Positions 45,079-60,000 of a stretch of 64,000 nucleotides of DNA are shown here, one piece after another (the stretch's first letter is position 1; each line of letters opens with the position of its first letter). Location: NCBI GenBank assembly GCA_013398055.1, contig VZRS01000325.1, forward strand, positions 77,410-141,409. Reading direction: 5' to 3'. The translations under genes and the position numbers were made by a program. Source of the stretch: Ifrita kowaldi. Its lineage: Eukaryota > Chordata > Aves > Passeriformes > Cinclosomatidae. The notes under the pieces were generated by a model that was not told the DNA's origin, did not search any database, and was given only the letters and a program-made list of their open reading frames with translations.

Positions 45079-48000
45079 CTGCAATGACATCCCAAAACAA
45101 CATGGTGAGAGCTGAGCAGAGGGAAAACTCCCATGGAATTACACCCAACTCCACAGCCCAGCCCTGCTGATTTATCCATCCCAGGTAAATGCTGAGGAAA
45201 TCGCTGCATTTGGTTAATATTTAGGCTCTTAGCAGGAATTAAAAATCATTGTTAAATATCCACAGGGTATGAGAGTTAATAAAGTCCTGTCAGTATGTGG
45301 ACCACATGTCATTTCTGACTCTGGAAAATGCACCTTGCTACAGCTGTAAGAGGGGAAGGACAAAAAAAGGACATCCTTTAAAAAAATCATATCTAGAAAT
45401 CACAGAATGGATAAACTGAAACAGGAAGCAGAGGTAACAACTTCACTGCTGGCTGAACACAGCCCCCTGGCATGACAACACAAAGGAAGAAGATGGTCAG
45501 TTTTCCAAGAAAAACATTCTTTTCCTCCTGGTTTCAATGCAGAATTGTAGATTTCCCAAAGAAATAGCAGAAGTTTGGACAAGTTGAAGCTCCCCAGCAC
45601 AGCATGGATTTGGGGCTTTATGATAATTCCACCAGCACATCTCAGATCACCTTCCTGCTCTCTCCCTCCCCAGCCAGGCTCTGGGGCAGCCACACTGAAT
45701 AAATTGTTAATGAGGCAGAAGAAAGCCTTGGCTTTTCCGGGCACTCCAGCCCGGAGCTGCTGCTGCTGTCCTGGCACACACAGAGCCAGCATTGTAGGGA
45801 AGCTCTGTCTCCTCCTCCCCCAGCTCCTTTCAGCCCTAAATTAAGGGCTGTAGTGAACTCCAACCCCCTCCCAAAGAAAAGCTCCCTCAGAGCCTGTGCT
45901 GGGAGGAAGGAAAAGGCACGACGTGGAGCTGGGACTCAGCTGCAGAGGCTGCCCAGCCTCCAACACTCCCTGTCCCCAAGCAGGGTCACCCTCTCCTCCC
46001 TCTGCCCTTGTTCTCACACATTTTGCTCTTTTTCTTTCAAACACACCCTGTTTATTTTCCACCTACAACTCCAGCACGGTCAGGTTCTTCACCAAAGCAA
46101 ATATTCAGGGGTTAACAAGAAAACAGAACTGTAAAAATCAATTTAGGGCTCAGAAGTCTGTGATTCATTACTCACCTAAACTGCAATTTAACACCCTATT
46201 GAAAGAGGCAGATGCAGGAAAAGATTACTCACAATTTACATTAAGATGTAACAGCCAAAATTAATTGCTATTCAGTCTTTCTGGCAATAATTCTGGCTTA
46301 GCTGCTGGTGTTAATGTGGGGTTTGGAAGTTGAAAAGCTCCATCTTGCTTGTGTAAAGAATTCTTTTGGAGAAAAGACAAATTTCCTGATGAGGTCTCCC
46401 CTCTGTGTAACTTTTTATATTACCAACATTTTTAAGCAATTAAAAGAGCAAGGGCAAATCTTTCTCCCTTCCCTAAATGGTAAATGAGGGGTGAACTGTA
46501 ACTGTAATTTGGCTCTGGTTTAACTATTTAAACTCACCTTGTGCAGGGTTGGGGTTTAGCAGCTCAGCTGCAAACACAACATAGCTGTCAATATAAAAAA
46601 ACAAACAACGAAATCCCACAATTCTTTAGGCACAAAGCCTAATAAATATCCTTGCTGATCTCAGGTAGCTGGAAAAATCTCTTTTTGGCAGGAAGGCCCA
46701 GGTGAGGTGCTCTGGCCCCCAAACTGCTAAAACATTCCAACATTCCTCTGTACACACCCTCTCCCCAAAGGAGTGGTCCCAGACATCACAATAATTATGG
46801 AAATCGTTGGCTTTAAGGGGAGAAATACAAAACCCCCCCAGAAAATGGTCTCTGTTCACATCCTCAGTCCCTGAGGCAGAGGATGCTCATGGAAGCACAG
46901 AGGGAAGGAACCACTTGGATTTCAAAGCTCCTTCCCAAGGCTGCTCCAAGTCCAGCTCTCTTTGATGTGAACTCAGGGGTCACTTCATCCTGAGCAAACA
47001 TCACTGGCAGCTGAGCTGATGGAAAACACGGAATAACTGAAATATCAGCCTTGGAAAAGGGAGATCCTTGAGGGGGCACAGCACGAGTGGGCTTGGCTTG
47101 GCCACAAAACAGGATTTTTCTGGTGACATCAACCTCAGCAGTCACATGGGCCAGCACTTGCACACAAGGAAAATCCAGCCAGGAATGCGTGCTCTGGGAT
47201 ATTTACACACAAGCACTGCACAAGGGGTTCAGCCTCTGACAGAAATGAGCTGCAGCCCTGGGAAACAGGAAGCACACTTGGGAAGGAGGAGGATGCACTC
47301 CATTGATCTGGGTTTGTTTGTACACAGCTCCAGTGTCGTGACAGTGGGAGATGGTTGGGCAACCCAGGGCTTGTTTAAGTTGAAAGAATAAAAGCTCAGC
47401 AAAACCAGGACAGGCCAATTCACTGACTGAGGATCAGTTCAATATCCAAAGGAGCCAAAGCACAAACTGGGACATTGTTCCTAATTTCAGCTTAGTGTCA
47501 GTGCTCCTGGAGCAGGCCTGGCCTGGAACTCTCAGGATGCCTCTGACTTGCTGTCCTGGAACCCAAAAGTCTGGAATACAACCCAGGCACCTGAGCTGCC
47601 CTGTGGGAAGGCAGGAATGTCCCCCTGGCACTGTCCAGGCCCAGCCAGAGCAGCTCCTGCCACAGTGCCACGAGCCAGGTCCATCCTGGCAGTGGGAAAT
47701 GCCATCAGAAAGGGTGGAAAAGTGGGAACAGCTTCAAACAAATTCACTGCACAACAAAACAATCCAAAGGAATCTCATAACCACCACATTCCATCGAGTT
47801 TCTCTTCTCCCACTCCTTCCAGAACTCCCACCTAAATCCCCTCCAGGGCTTTCCCCTGACCTCAGCCAGAGCTGCAGCAGTTTGCAAACCTTGGGAAGCG
47901 TTTCCTTCCTCCATGGGCAGCTCCATGGCATCACCACTGCCCCCCTTAACAGCAACACACAGGAAACCTGGGAACACTTAGGAGAAGGAGCTGCCCACAT

Positions 48001-51000
48001 TCCTGACTTCATTTCAAGAGAATGTTTTCTAGAAACCCCTCATTTTGTGTGACACCAGTGAGCTCAGGCAGTGCTGAGCTCAACCCCCCTGCCCCACTGC
48101 CACCACGTCACTGTCATTTAACCACAGCTGTGACAATCCTGTCACACACGAGGCTGGGGATGAACACAGGTTCTGTGCTGTCCTACCCTACTCTCAGTCT
48201 GGCTCTCCAGCTGTTGGAACTCCTCGTGTGACATCACTGAGAAGGGATTTCTTTCTCCAGAATCCCAACAGAAAGAGTCTGAACTGGTTCCCAAAAGCCC
48301 AGTTCAGTTTTGAAATCCCAACTGCCACTTTTAAGGTATTAACACTGTTAAAAGAGATCCCATCTAGTCTGACATCCAGGAAAAAACCAGCAGAGCAGTT
48401 GGATTTACTGTTCCAGTCAAATCCCTTGTGATTAGTGAGGCCCTTTAGAGTTCAGCAAAGATCAGGAATTATTTTCATATTACTTTGTGCTGAAACCCAT
48501 CCCATGTCCTACTGATGGGCCTGATCCTTCTGGAGATTTTCTGCATTTGTCATTTATTTATAGCCCTATCACCCTTAACCTGCTTTATTTAGGGCTTGTT
48601 CTCAGCACAATGGGGGAAGCAGCCTCTGATCCTGTAAAGCTCTGCAAAGCCTCACTGACACTCTGCTAGGTCAGAGCAGAACAAAGCCAGAGCAAATCAG
48701 AGGCTGCAGAGCAGGAAAAGAAATTACAGAGAAATATCAGCATAAGCTGAAACAGTCTCTTCTCCCCAAATATACCAACAGTCAGTGTGAAAGACAGGCT
48801 GAGTTTGTTCAACCTGATTTTCTGCAGAACAGGCAAACACTGCCTTAGGAAATGTAATTCCACTCCTGGTGCTAACCCTGGGGAGGTCCAATTCAGCCTC
48901 CAACCAAACAGCAATGAAATGCTGAATAAATCAAGGCAAACATGAACACCTGGAGGTCTCTGGGCTGGAAGTGCTACAGAAATAATCCCATTTATTTCTT
49001 CAGCCCCCAGATCAAACATCCCCAGTTATTCCAGCTGGGGGAGTTCCTTCAGGTACAGGTTTAGAGAAAGTCCTGGTTTATCCCTTTCATGGGAATGTTT
49101 GCTTTGAGGGTTTATTCGCAGGGAGAAAGGGCTGAGCAGTTGGGCTGGGTCAAACCATTTTCCCCAGCTCTTGCATACATCAATATGAAATTGTTTTAGA
49201 ATGTTTTAAGTTTTTTTCTTTAAATAGAACTAATGGCCTTTTCTGCATGGAAGAATTCCTTGTCTCCAATTTATTGTAGGTGAAACCAAGCAATGGAGAA
49301 AACAAGAGTTTTGTTTAACACTGAACAAATATTTCCTTTCAGATATATCTCCTTTAAATTTTATACAAGAGATTCTACTCATGCATTTTTTTCTAGTAGC
49401 TTACAAAGATTTTTATCAAAGTACATGCTACTCACCCAACATTTCTTTCTTTAATTTTTCATTCCTCTCCTCAATTTGCTGTGGTAATCTCTGTGAAGAG
49501 AGAGAAAAACTGGAATCAGAGCCCTGTTTTCAACAATACTCCCATTTTGGACATCAGCAGTGACAGAGACACAAATCCTGCAGTTCCTACTCCAGACTCT
49601 GAACACTGCTAATCCAGAGACTCAGCATTTCCCACTCCAGCAATGTCCTTATGGACACCTATTTTTATCTGGTGTCTGTGGTACTTATCCCAAAGTCCAG
49701 CTTCTTCTGGGAAATCACTTTATCTGCCCTAAAATCCCTCAAAACCTGTGTGGAAGCTGAAATTCTCCCCACAGTTACACACCTGTGAAAAACCAAACCT
49801 AAGCATTGCTTCCATATAATGAAACTTCCTGGGAAAGCAGCAATAGGGATGATTTGACCACAAACCATGATAATTCCAAACTGTTTAGTCTGGCATTGAA
49901 AAAGTCAAAAATAATGGAGGATTGAAATCAGAACCCCAGCTCTGCACTCCTGAAATACAAACAGTGCTCAAATGTTGGAGCAGGTACCAAATCAGGAATC
50001 AAAGAACTATTGTGCATTTCATATTTGAATCTGTCATTTAACAGGGTCATGACATTCCCTAGAGCAGTGTGAGATCATTCCTGTGGGCAGGGAGGAGGAA
50101 GAGTTGCTCTAACTGTGAATGAAGCCAATTTGCAGATTTTCTTGAGGCATCATTTTCACTGCCAGTGAGGGGGAAAAGGTTCTGTGACATTCCTGCAAAG
50201 CACAGACACTTCTACTTTAAAACAGAGCAAAGCTGCTCAGCCTCCTCCAGGTTAGAGATGTAACCAGGCATGGGGAGTCATCAGCTGAAACTTGGTGGTT
50301 TTTATTATGAAATTTAGAGATTTATGATGAATATTTGAAAAGTGTAAAATTATAGCTGTCAGCATTTCCTGAACAGGCTTTCAAGAAGGGAGTTGTAAGC
50401 TTCAGTCTCAATAGCTTGCTTCTCCCCTCAAATCTGACAAGGAGCAGCTCAAGGCAGCACAGACCAAATCCCAGTGCAGGGTACCCTGAGGGCATTTTGT
50501 CCAAAGGGTTCTGCAGCCAAAGGCTCTGCCTGGCCAAGGGAGGTCAGGGAGCACAAGGGGGGTGGAACCCCAAGCTCTGCACTGCCCAGGCACAGAAATC
50601 AGGAATAAACACTGAGCATTGTGAGCTGTGCCTGAAGGATGGCCAGAGGAGCAGCAGCACTGCTGGAGATTCCCTTCTGGGGCTGGGCAGGGGCTCTGTT
50701 GTGGCACCATCGGGGGCACAGTCCCTGAGAGAAAAGCATGGCTTTGCACAGGTACAAGGACAGGGATTGTACTTCCAGGGGTTCCAAACAGCCTGGACAG
50801 AACCAGCCACCCCTGAGGGTCTGACTCAGAATCCTGGATAATCCTGAGTGGGAAGAGACCACCAGTATCATCCAGTGCAGCTCCTGGCCCTGCCCAGACA
50901 CCCCAACAATCCCACCCTGGGCATCCCTGGGAGCAGTGTCCAAACCCTCCTGGAGCTGTGGCAGCCTCGGGGCCGTGCCCATTCCCTGGGGAGCTGTTCC

Positions 51001-54000
51001 TGGCCCAGGGGAAGCCCCAGCCCAGCTCCAGAGGCTGCAGGGCCTTTCTGGGAGCTCAGCTGTTTAATGGGATCACCCCTCACCACCAACAGCACTCACA
51101 CAGTTAAGCAGAATATTTTCTGCCATCAGTGCAACTGATCCAGTCCCCCAGGAAATCATTCCAGGCAAGGTTTCTTGCCTAATATGCCATAAAAGCTGTT
51201 CCTAATCTGTCATTTACAACACCACAGTGTGGGGAAAAGGGGGGCAGAATCACCACTAATGATTTATTTTCCCAAGTGGAGACTTAAAACAATTAAGCCA
51301 TTCAAAAAGATTTTTGTAACAGCGTATTCAGAGTGGGCTTAGAGACAAATTTGCAGGTGATGCAAAGGATTATTTTTTTCCTTCTGAGGCAGAATCCAAT
51401 GCAGGTTCACTGGTGTGAAGCTGAACTAAAATAATGATAAATAAGTTAGGTCAAAGTTCATCGAAAGGCTTGAGCTTACCATGCAAGCTTCTCTGGCTTG
51501 ATGAACTGATGGGTCTTTTTCTAGGACTGCCTTATAATCTTCCAGAGCTTCATCTAATTTTTCTGTTTTTTCATAGAGTTCTGCTCTCCTCAGCAAAGCT
51601 CTGACATAGCGAGGGTCTAATTCCACAGCTGGAAAACAAAACCAAAGCCCAGGGTTGTACTTGAAACATTTCTCCACCCCTCAAATGAATTCTGAAGTGT
51701 GTATTGCATTTGTAAGTTGTCCTTAGAATGTGACTCAGGATCAAGTAGAGGCACAGCTTAAAGCTAAGTCAGAACTCAGAAACAGCTGCCTGGGACAGTC
51801 TCAGGATCATGTTTCATTTAATGTCCACTATCTATCACAGATGGAAGTGATTCATGGTCACAAAGCCTTAAATGTGCAATCCTATCCATGCAGAGATTCT
51901 AAGGGATGCTACACAAACTTTAAGGACCTGCAAGATATTTCAGGTTTTGTGTGTTTAGCAAGTGGCTATTATTAGATTGCAGCTAAAGTTAAATATCCCT
52001 CCACATACACACAGCAGGGAAAATCAGCCTTGCCATGCTTATCTCAGTTCAAGTGGAGACAAACTCCAGGAGAATTTCTGGAGCTCTTCTGAATTTAATA
52101 TCAAACAGTCCAGATTGGGTTGGGAATCACAAACAGTGACTTCAGCTCTGTGAGCTGGCAGAGGGGCATCCTGACTGAATCTCAGCTTTTCCCCTCCTCA
52201 TTCCCTTGGCAGCCAGGGCTGTTTGCAGTAGCAGTTCAGGCTGAATGCTAAACTCAGCAGTAACCTCCACATGGTAATTCCTCAAGAATCCCTTCATCCA
52301 TTTTTCACCACAGAAACAGGGAATGTGAAAGATTTCACCTCAGAAAGAGGGACTATGAAGGATTTTTCATCACAGAAAGAGGTCTGTCCATTTTATAATT
52401 CCTAGCCCATTAAAATGGTTCTGGGGGCAATTAAATCTCAGATTATCCAGGTAAATATTCCAGTTTATCCTCTGGGAAGGACAAAGGCAATGCCACAGTC
52501 AGCAAGCTGCAGGTGACTGAATTGCTCTGCTGTGCTCCAGTCCCTGGGGAGTGTCAGGCCCTGGCAGCTGAAGTCTCCCTGCTCAAAGCACATTGATTCC
52601 CTCTGAGCCACTGCAGAATCCAAGGTGTTTTTCAGAAAGCAGCAGCACCAAAGCCAGGCAGAGCCCCAGTGAGAGAGGCCAGGGAGGATTTGGTACCTCC
52701 AGGAGCCCTTTCAGCACTCTCAGCCTCCCATTTCTGTGCAGGCAGTGCTGGGACACAGCCACTGGATTAGTTCTCTGATTGGTAATTTGGATTTTTTTCC
52801 CCAGCTGTCACAGGGAGTTTAACAAACACTCGAGGGTGGGTGAGTGGGCGGAAGCAATAAAGCAAAGCACAGCTGAACTGATTCCACCAGAAGGTGCAGA
52901 GAGAGAACTGCAGGGCAGGAACAGGGGAACATAAGCCCTGGTGACAAAGCAAAAGCTGTGCAGGAAAGGGACTTGATAATGCTTTTAACTCTATACAGCC
53001 TCACAGCTCTTTGGAATCTGGGATTAAACCAGGATTTGGGGGGAATGGCAGGTGGAAGTGGGTTTGAAATCACAGGTGTGGGAAACAGTTTCCATAGAAA
53101 AGACTTTCCTATTAAAAACAAGCACGAACTGCAGCCTTATGGCATGAGAGAATAGAAAGTGAATTACTGCAGACAGGAAAGGTTTGACAGACATTTTACA
53201 GAATAAGTAATACAAATCAGGTGTTTTCTGTTCAATTCTTTAAAGACCTTTATGCCCAAAATTACAGCTCTGCAGTAAAGGCACTAAATGGCACAATTTG
53301 TGTATAAAAATCTGGCACAAGGGCAGCACAGAGAGAAAAAAGTACCTTTGGTGCAGTCACTCAGGGCAGCCTCTGTCTTGTCCTAGAACACAAAACAGTT
53401 TTCTTAGATTGAAGTCATATTTCTTCATGTCCCCATCCCTGGAGGTGCCCAAGGAAGGGCTGGAGGTGGCACTCAGTGCTCTGGGCTGGGGACAAGGTTG
53501 GGATTGGGCACAGCTTGGACTCCACGGTCCTGGAGGGCTCTGTTCACTTTGTAATTGCATTTGTCCCAGCCTCAATCCAGTGTGACACAGAATAAAACCA
53601 GCACTCACCTGTTTCATTTTTGCAGCAGCTCTGTTTGAGAACAGAACAGCCCTGTCCTTCTGGAAGCAGGCTGGGCAAATCTGCAGAGCCTTGGTGTAGG
53701 AGTCTTCTGCCTCTCCATAGTCTGCAGAGCAACAGGAGAAACCCAAACCAAACCATTTATTTCAAATCATTGAACCCCATGGCTGAGGTTCCTTTGGAAA
53801 CATTTCTCAATATCTGGTGATATTACACCAGAATCAGTAGCTGCTCTCAAAGAACATTATTAAGTACATAAATACAATTGATTATTTTAAAATTGACTTA
53901 ATTCTGCTTGTAAAAGCAGAAATATACTCCTGAGCTGAATGCAACAAGTGCAGCAGGATGTGGATGTAATTCTCATCCCTGAAATAGTTTCCTTCTATTT

Positions 54001-57000
54001 GAGCAGAGGTGGAATCCCTTTGCATGAAGTGTGTCCCTGACCTGTCACTGCCCTGTACCTGCTCAGAGCAGCTGCAGGGAGGTTTTATGGCCACACCATC
54101 CTCAGTGACTGACTTAAATGTCACAGAGCTTGTCAAGGAGAGGCCAGGGATGAGACTCCAGCCAACACTCCAGGCCTGTGGCTCTCCTGGGCTGAGCAGT
54201 TCCCTCCTGCCCTCTCTGATGCCTTCCAGAGCTGGAGAGCATTCCCAGGACTGTGTTCCCTTGGGACACAACGAGGCACCTCCAGCCTCTGCCTGCTCCT
54301 CAGGGCACACAGGTTCCTTGGCTGTGTCCTGGTGACTGAGGGAAGCAGGAACCTGCATTTCCTGCTTTCTCTGGGCATCCTCCACCCACCAGCAGATTAA
54401 ATCAAAGGCAGGTGTCAAAACCACTTCCCCCCTTCTGTTTACTCATTAAAACCAATGTACAAAGGTATAAGGCAGCTACAGAGCCCCAGGTCCTGCATCA
54501 ATTCTAAGCACAACCATCAGCCCAACTCAGAGCCTGGGGAAGCCTTTTTTGATCAGTAAAAGAAACCCTGACACTTGGAAAGCAGTCCAAAATCCATGAT
54601 TTTGTATGTAAGCACTCAGCTTTCATGGGAATCCCGCTTTAGTATCCAAATCTTTGGGATTTAAACAACTCTAAAGGAGGTCTGATATCTCTGTCTCTTC
54701 TCTAGAGCTGGATGAAAAATGAAAGGGGTGATAAAATTCAACAAGGGCAGTGTGAGATCCTCCTCAGGGTTTCCTCAGCAGCACCACGAGGCTCAGTACT
54801 ATTCTGAGATTCTCTAGCATCCACACGGTGTTCAAAGCTGATCAACCCACCTCCTTTCTTGAAGTGCTCATTTCCTTTCTCCTTCAGCCCCGTGCTCTCC
54901 TTTCTTCTTTTCTACAAAAGAAAAGACAATGTCTCAGAGTATTTCACTGAAATGAACAACTAGGTCAGCTGCAGTTCCAAATAAAGTATGGAAGGGAAGC
55001 AGAATAAAACATGAACAGTTTTAACTCTACCAAGATCTGCTTGTAGCCCCTGTGACACGAAGTCCTTTATATATCCATGAAACACTGGAGTGTAACAGGA
55101 AGGCAATTAAAAAGCTCCACTTCACAGACACCAGGATGCAGGGAGAGCATCCATGGAGAATTCCATGCTTTAAACCAGTACATCAGCTTTTAGCTGGCTG
55201 TTTGCTTCTCCTTTCCAATTCCATTTAATTCACTCACTGCAGGTCAACTATGCAGAATATATTTGAAATGTAAAGTCTCAAAAGTTGTGCTTGAAATAAT
55301 TCCGCCTCAGCAATTCCAGTTACATTCAGAGATGCACAAGGAAAAGGTCCAGGGTGACAAAGATCTCTGCCCTGAAAGATTCCTCAGGCAGAGTGAGTGA
55401 ACCCCCAAACCAGGTTCTTTGTCCAGTGAGAACTGCACATGTGAGCAGAGCTGTGTTTTCAACCATGAACATCTTGGCACAAGGGGAGGCCACGCTCAGG
55501 CTCTCAGCCTGTGACACAGAAAACTCAGGATGTCACCGAGCCATCCCTTCAACCTCCTGACAGTGCAGACATTCCTGAAACAAAACAGGGAAAGGCAGGA
55601 ACATCACAGAGCTCAGGAGTCGTTCTGTGCTACAAAAACCATTGTTGGACCACTGGTTTTTCTCCCAGCACACAAAGGGCTTCAATGGAGGTGTCTGTAA
55701 ATGACAGATCACTGAGCAATTAAAAAGCCGACAGTAGGAAAAGGAGCAGTTTCCTTTCCTGCAGATTGTGTGAATCAAGGATTAATGCAATTATCAATAT
55801 CACACAGAACATCTCCTTGGAAACAGCTAAATATAGTACAGTGTGTGGAGCACTGCAGCAGCTCCCAGCTATGCCAAGGAGCTGACAAACACTTCAAAAT
55901 CACAGGTTCTTCCTCCTGCTTTTATTGGCTTTGGGAATTGGTTCACCTGACCATTGGCACCACTTTGAGAACAGATCAGGTTCAGTGGAAGGACACTGAG
56001 CCATGACACAAAATTCCAGAGAAAAATCTCATCTGACCCCTTTGATACATGCCCAGACCATCAAATCTATTCCCATTGCCTACTAAACAGCTTTTCTAAT
56101 ACCCATTACTCCTCACACGTTAAGGAAACCCCACAAAACACAGGGCAGACAAACCATGTCCAATTATTCAGGAAGTGCCTTTGCTCAGGGTGGGCTGACA
56201 AACCCTCCCAAGTCCTTCCACAACACCCCAAGGGACTCAGCTGGTGCTTTCTAAACATGAACATACAAATTACACACTTCAGGCTGCATGAAAATCCCAA
56301 ATTCCCTGTGTAATGCAGGACTCTGCTGTTCAGCACAAGGCATGTGGAACTGCTACACCTCAATTTTTGAGGGATCAGACAGAAATTCCTGCCTGCACCC
56401 CACAAAAAAGGCATTTTGAAATCAACTGCAGTGCACAGAGAGTGAAAATGATCCCAACATTTCGTGGCACTGAACAAAGCAGCCCCATGTCAGCACAGAG
56501 CAGGCCTGAGAGGAGGATGCTGCTGGAAAGATCTCCACAGCCAGCCCTCAGTGAGGGAAGGGCTGCCTGAAACACAAACCCCACTGACTTCATTGCTCAT
56601 GACCTATTTAGAAGTGGCCTTTCAGTGCCACGAGCTGATTCTCTGCTGCACAGGGTTCAGTTACAGCTCCACAAGAATGAAAGGATTTTTATTATGAACA
56701 CAACTCCAGCATGCTCACACCAGTCCTCAGGCAGAAACTCTGAAGTCAAGGGATGCTGGATGAAAAGTTTGACCTGCATTATCAACATTTTGTTTCATTT
56801 TATCAAAATTATTAAAAAATATTACATGTTTACCCTAATGATGCATTAAATACTAATACAAAAAGTGATTTGCAGCAAGGAACCTTCAGAAGAAAAAGCT
56901 TTATATTAAAAAAGGAAAAACAACAAAGCAGCACTTTCAAGAGCTCTGTGTATGATTTTGAAATTTATTCAGCTCCCTGCAAAGCAGCAATGGTTCAAAA

Positions 57001-60000
57001 CCTGCATTTCCAACATATCCCTGGTTTATGGGTTTCACTTCCAAACTGAGAGTCCAAAGTGTTTTTAAAAAGCTGAAGTCTGCAGGGGACCTCCTGCACA
57101 TTGATGGGTTTGCATTTCAGGTACGACTGACCAAGAAGCAACACATAAAAGCCAATTCCTCTGTCTTTTCCACAAAATGTAACAGCATGAAAAATGGATG
57201 AGCCCCTCACACGCTGAAGGCACTGCCCTGCAAAGCCGGCTGTGTGTGAGATAAATACATTATTTATTCCTCCAGCCAGACATTCCTGCAACAGAAATTC
57301 CTAACACGGAACAGAGGAAAGGCAACTCTTAGGGCTGAATTTCCAGCTCAAATCCAGGGAGAAACCCCAGAGCACTCCAGCACTGAGAAGAGACAACCCT
57401 GCCCTGAGGACGGGGAATTCCAGCTCCATGGGCAGCAGCTCCCCGGGACCGAGCAGTCCAGAGGGGAAAATCCCAAGTGACTCGTGCAGGGATTTGCACA
57501 ATGTCCCTCCGTGTCCCCAGCAGGCAGGGCCAGGACACGGCTTCGGTGGCTGCAGGGCAGCTGCCCTTCCTTCCTTCCTTCCTTCCTTCCTTCCTTCCCT
57601 CCTTCCCTCCTTCCCTCCTTCCTTCCTTCCCTCCTTCCCTCCCTCCCAGGAATTAGGTCAGCCTGAATCCTGGAATGCCGTGCCCAGGAAAAGCCATCCT
57701 GGCCTGCTCCGTGCCCTGGGGCTGCTCACACACCGCACTGGGGGCAGCCACAACTCCCCAGTTTGGGATTTTCTGCTCTTCAATGGCAGCAAAATCTGAA
57801 GGTTTGGGGTTTTTTTGCAAATTTTCATAACGCAAAGATGACAAATTCCATGGCAGGCACTGATTCTGATGTGGTTGAAATATTTTTTGAAGTTCAGAAG
57901 AAATGACTGCATGTAACTGGTGATGATTCTTACAGGATCTGATTAGAAATGTTTAGATTTGCATACTGAATTCCAATCCCAGACTCAGAAAAAAATCAGT
58001 ATTTAACCCAAACCTGCCTGGCAAAGCCAGGGGTGCTGGAGATGATCTCAAGTCATGACAAGGGACAGTTTGGCCTTGTGACAATAAAGTACAAACCTAA
58101 ATCACACACAGCCCCTGCCCTCAGCTGCTCTGCCAAAACACTCAGGGTTAACAAGAAAAGCATGATATAAAATAGAATAAAATATATAAATTTTAATTAT
58201 ATATTAAATGTAATTTTATAGTAATAAAAGCATTACTCTGCTATTAGAGGAGACAGCAACCTACACAATCCCCCTGTTTCCTTGGGAAGTGAGCAACACA
58301 ATGAAAGTGCTGGAAGCGAAATCCTTGAGCAGCCAGTGGGAGCTGAAGGAACAACACCCTCAGTTTGTGACACTTCCCACAACATTTCCTCTGGCTGCTC
58401 CTGTGCTTGGATTGATCCCTCGACTTCCCTTTGCTGGGAACTGTTCCTGGCTCCAGTTCTGGAGAAATTCTATTTACAGTGAACCTACCCCTCACAGCCC
58501 CTTGGGAAGGTCACCACAACCAGGGAATCCAAAATTCCTGGAGTTCAGAGGGTGCACAGAAACAGGAATTCAAACAGATCAGGAATACATTTTTCAGCTT
58601 CCAATCCCACTTCTCAGTCGTTCATTGGCAGTTGTCTGCTACCCCCTGCAGTTTTGGGAAGCTACTGCTCTATCCTGCATCCAAGGATTTGCATTTCAGT
58701 TTAAGGTTGGAGCCACCCCCAAACCCCTTTTTTAAATCTTGAGAAGTGCCAGAGCTGCACTTGGGAGGTTCCAGGGCAATGGCAGGGATAGACCTGGCCT
58801 GTCCCTGCTCCCTGGGATTCCATGGAAAAGAACTTTACTCTTTCTAGTGCCAAATAACCAAATTCCACAAAATTGGAAGCAGCACTTGCAGATGCAGGGA
58901 AGGAGGTCACAGCCCTCCCTGACAGCTCCAGTTAAGCCCAGCCTAAATGTGCCTCTTCCTGAGTGACAACAGTGCCATTCATCCTTCCTGCTCCAGAGGC
59001 AACAGCCCCGGGCAGGGAACGTGGAGCTGACCCCAAATCCATCAGCACAAGTGGGAAAGGCCTCGATCTGACAGGAGCAGCCTCTGCCACAACTGAACAC
59101 AAGACTCAAACCAGACAGCAGCGCCCAAAGGGACATGAAGGGAGACTTTTCCCCTCTTCCTATTAAATTGCCATCCAGCAAAAGACTTTTGTTTGTTTAA
59201 AACTCAAAGAATTATAAATCACACAGGGAGATTATAATTCCAGCTTTTATTCGAGTTCTTCTCACCAGCTCTTGCAATGAATGACTCCAGCAGATACAAA
59301 TCTACTGCTCAAATGCTCCAAGCTTTAACTCCAAATATGTAACAGGATGTTCTACTCTATACAGAAGCTTCCCTTTATGGAAAACAATGGGATCAACCCA
59401 AAGGCACAGGGAGGAAAGAAAGGGTGAGGAGGGGGCAGCTTAAAGGAAATGTCTTCACTAAGCCAATGTTCTCTAATATATCCTAGAGCCTAGAAAACAG
59501 GGGTGTTTAAAAAAAGGAAATTTTACTGTTTAGCCCAGGAAGAATCTCAGGTATCACTCAAAATCCTATTTCTCAAAATCAGTTCCACCTCATTCCTACA
59601 GAGTTGCTCACAAGACACTCCTCAAGAATCTCCTCTTGCTTGTCTTGCTGACACATTTCCTGCTGTCAGAACAGGAACTGTGATTCCAGCCAGCTGGAGG
59701 TCCAGGGCACATGGAAAGCCCAGAGAAGGAGCTGCTCAGGAGGAATATTGGATATTTATTCTGGTGTCTTACAGAACACGGGGTTCCACAGCCAAAATTC
59801 GAGCTCCCCAGGCCAGGTGCTGAAGTCCTTACACAGAACAGGGCAGCATCTGCCACGATGGAGGAGCTGAGGGACTGTGAGTTGTGCACTGGATAAAGCC
59901 CTCATTAAAGGGTGTCCCCCAGAGGAGGGCTGGGGCAGGCTGAACAATGACCCTGCAACAGCTGCTGGGTGTCCTCGGATTAATTCTGCAGAGCAGCCCC

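Noticed and set aside
53882..54424. 180-codon frame inside a TTC1 intron
   Set aside because: No known relative, and flanking TTC1 exons splice cleanly around it.
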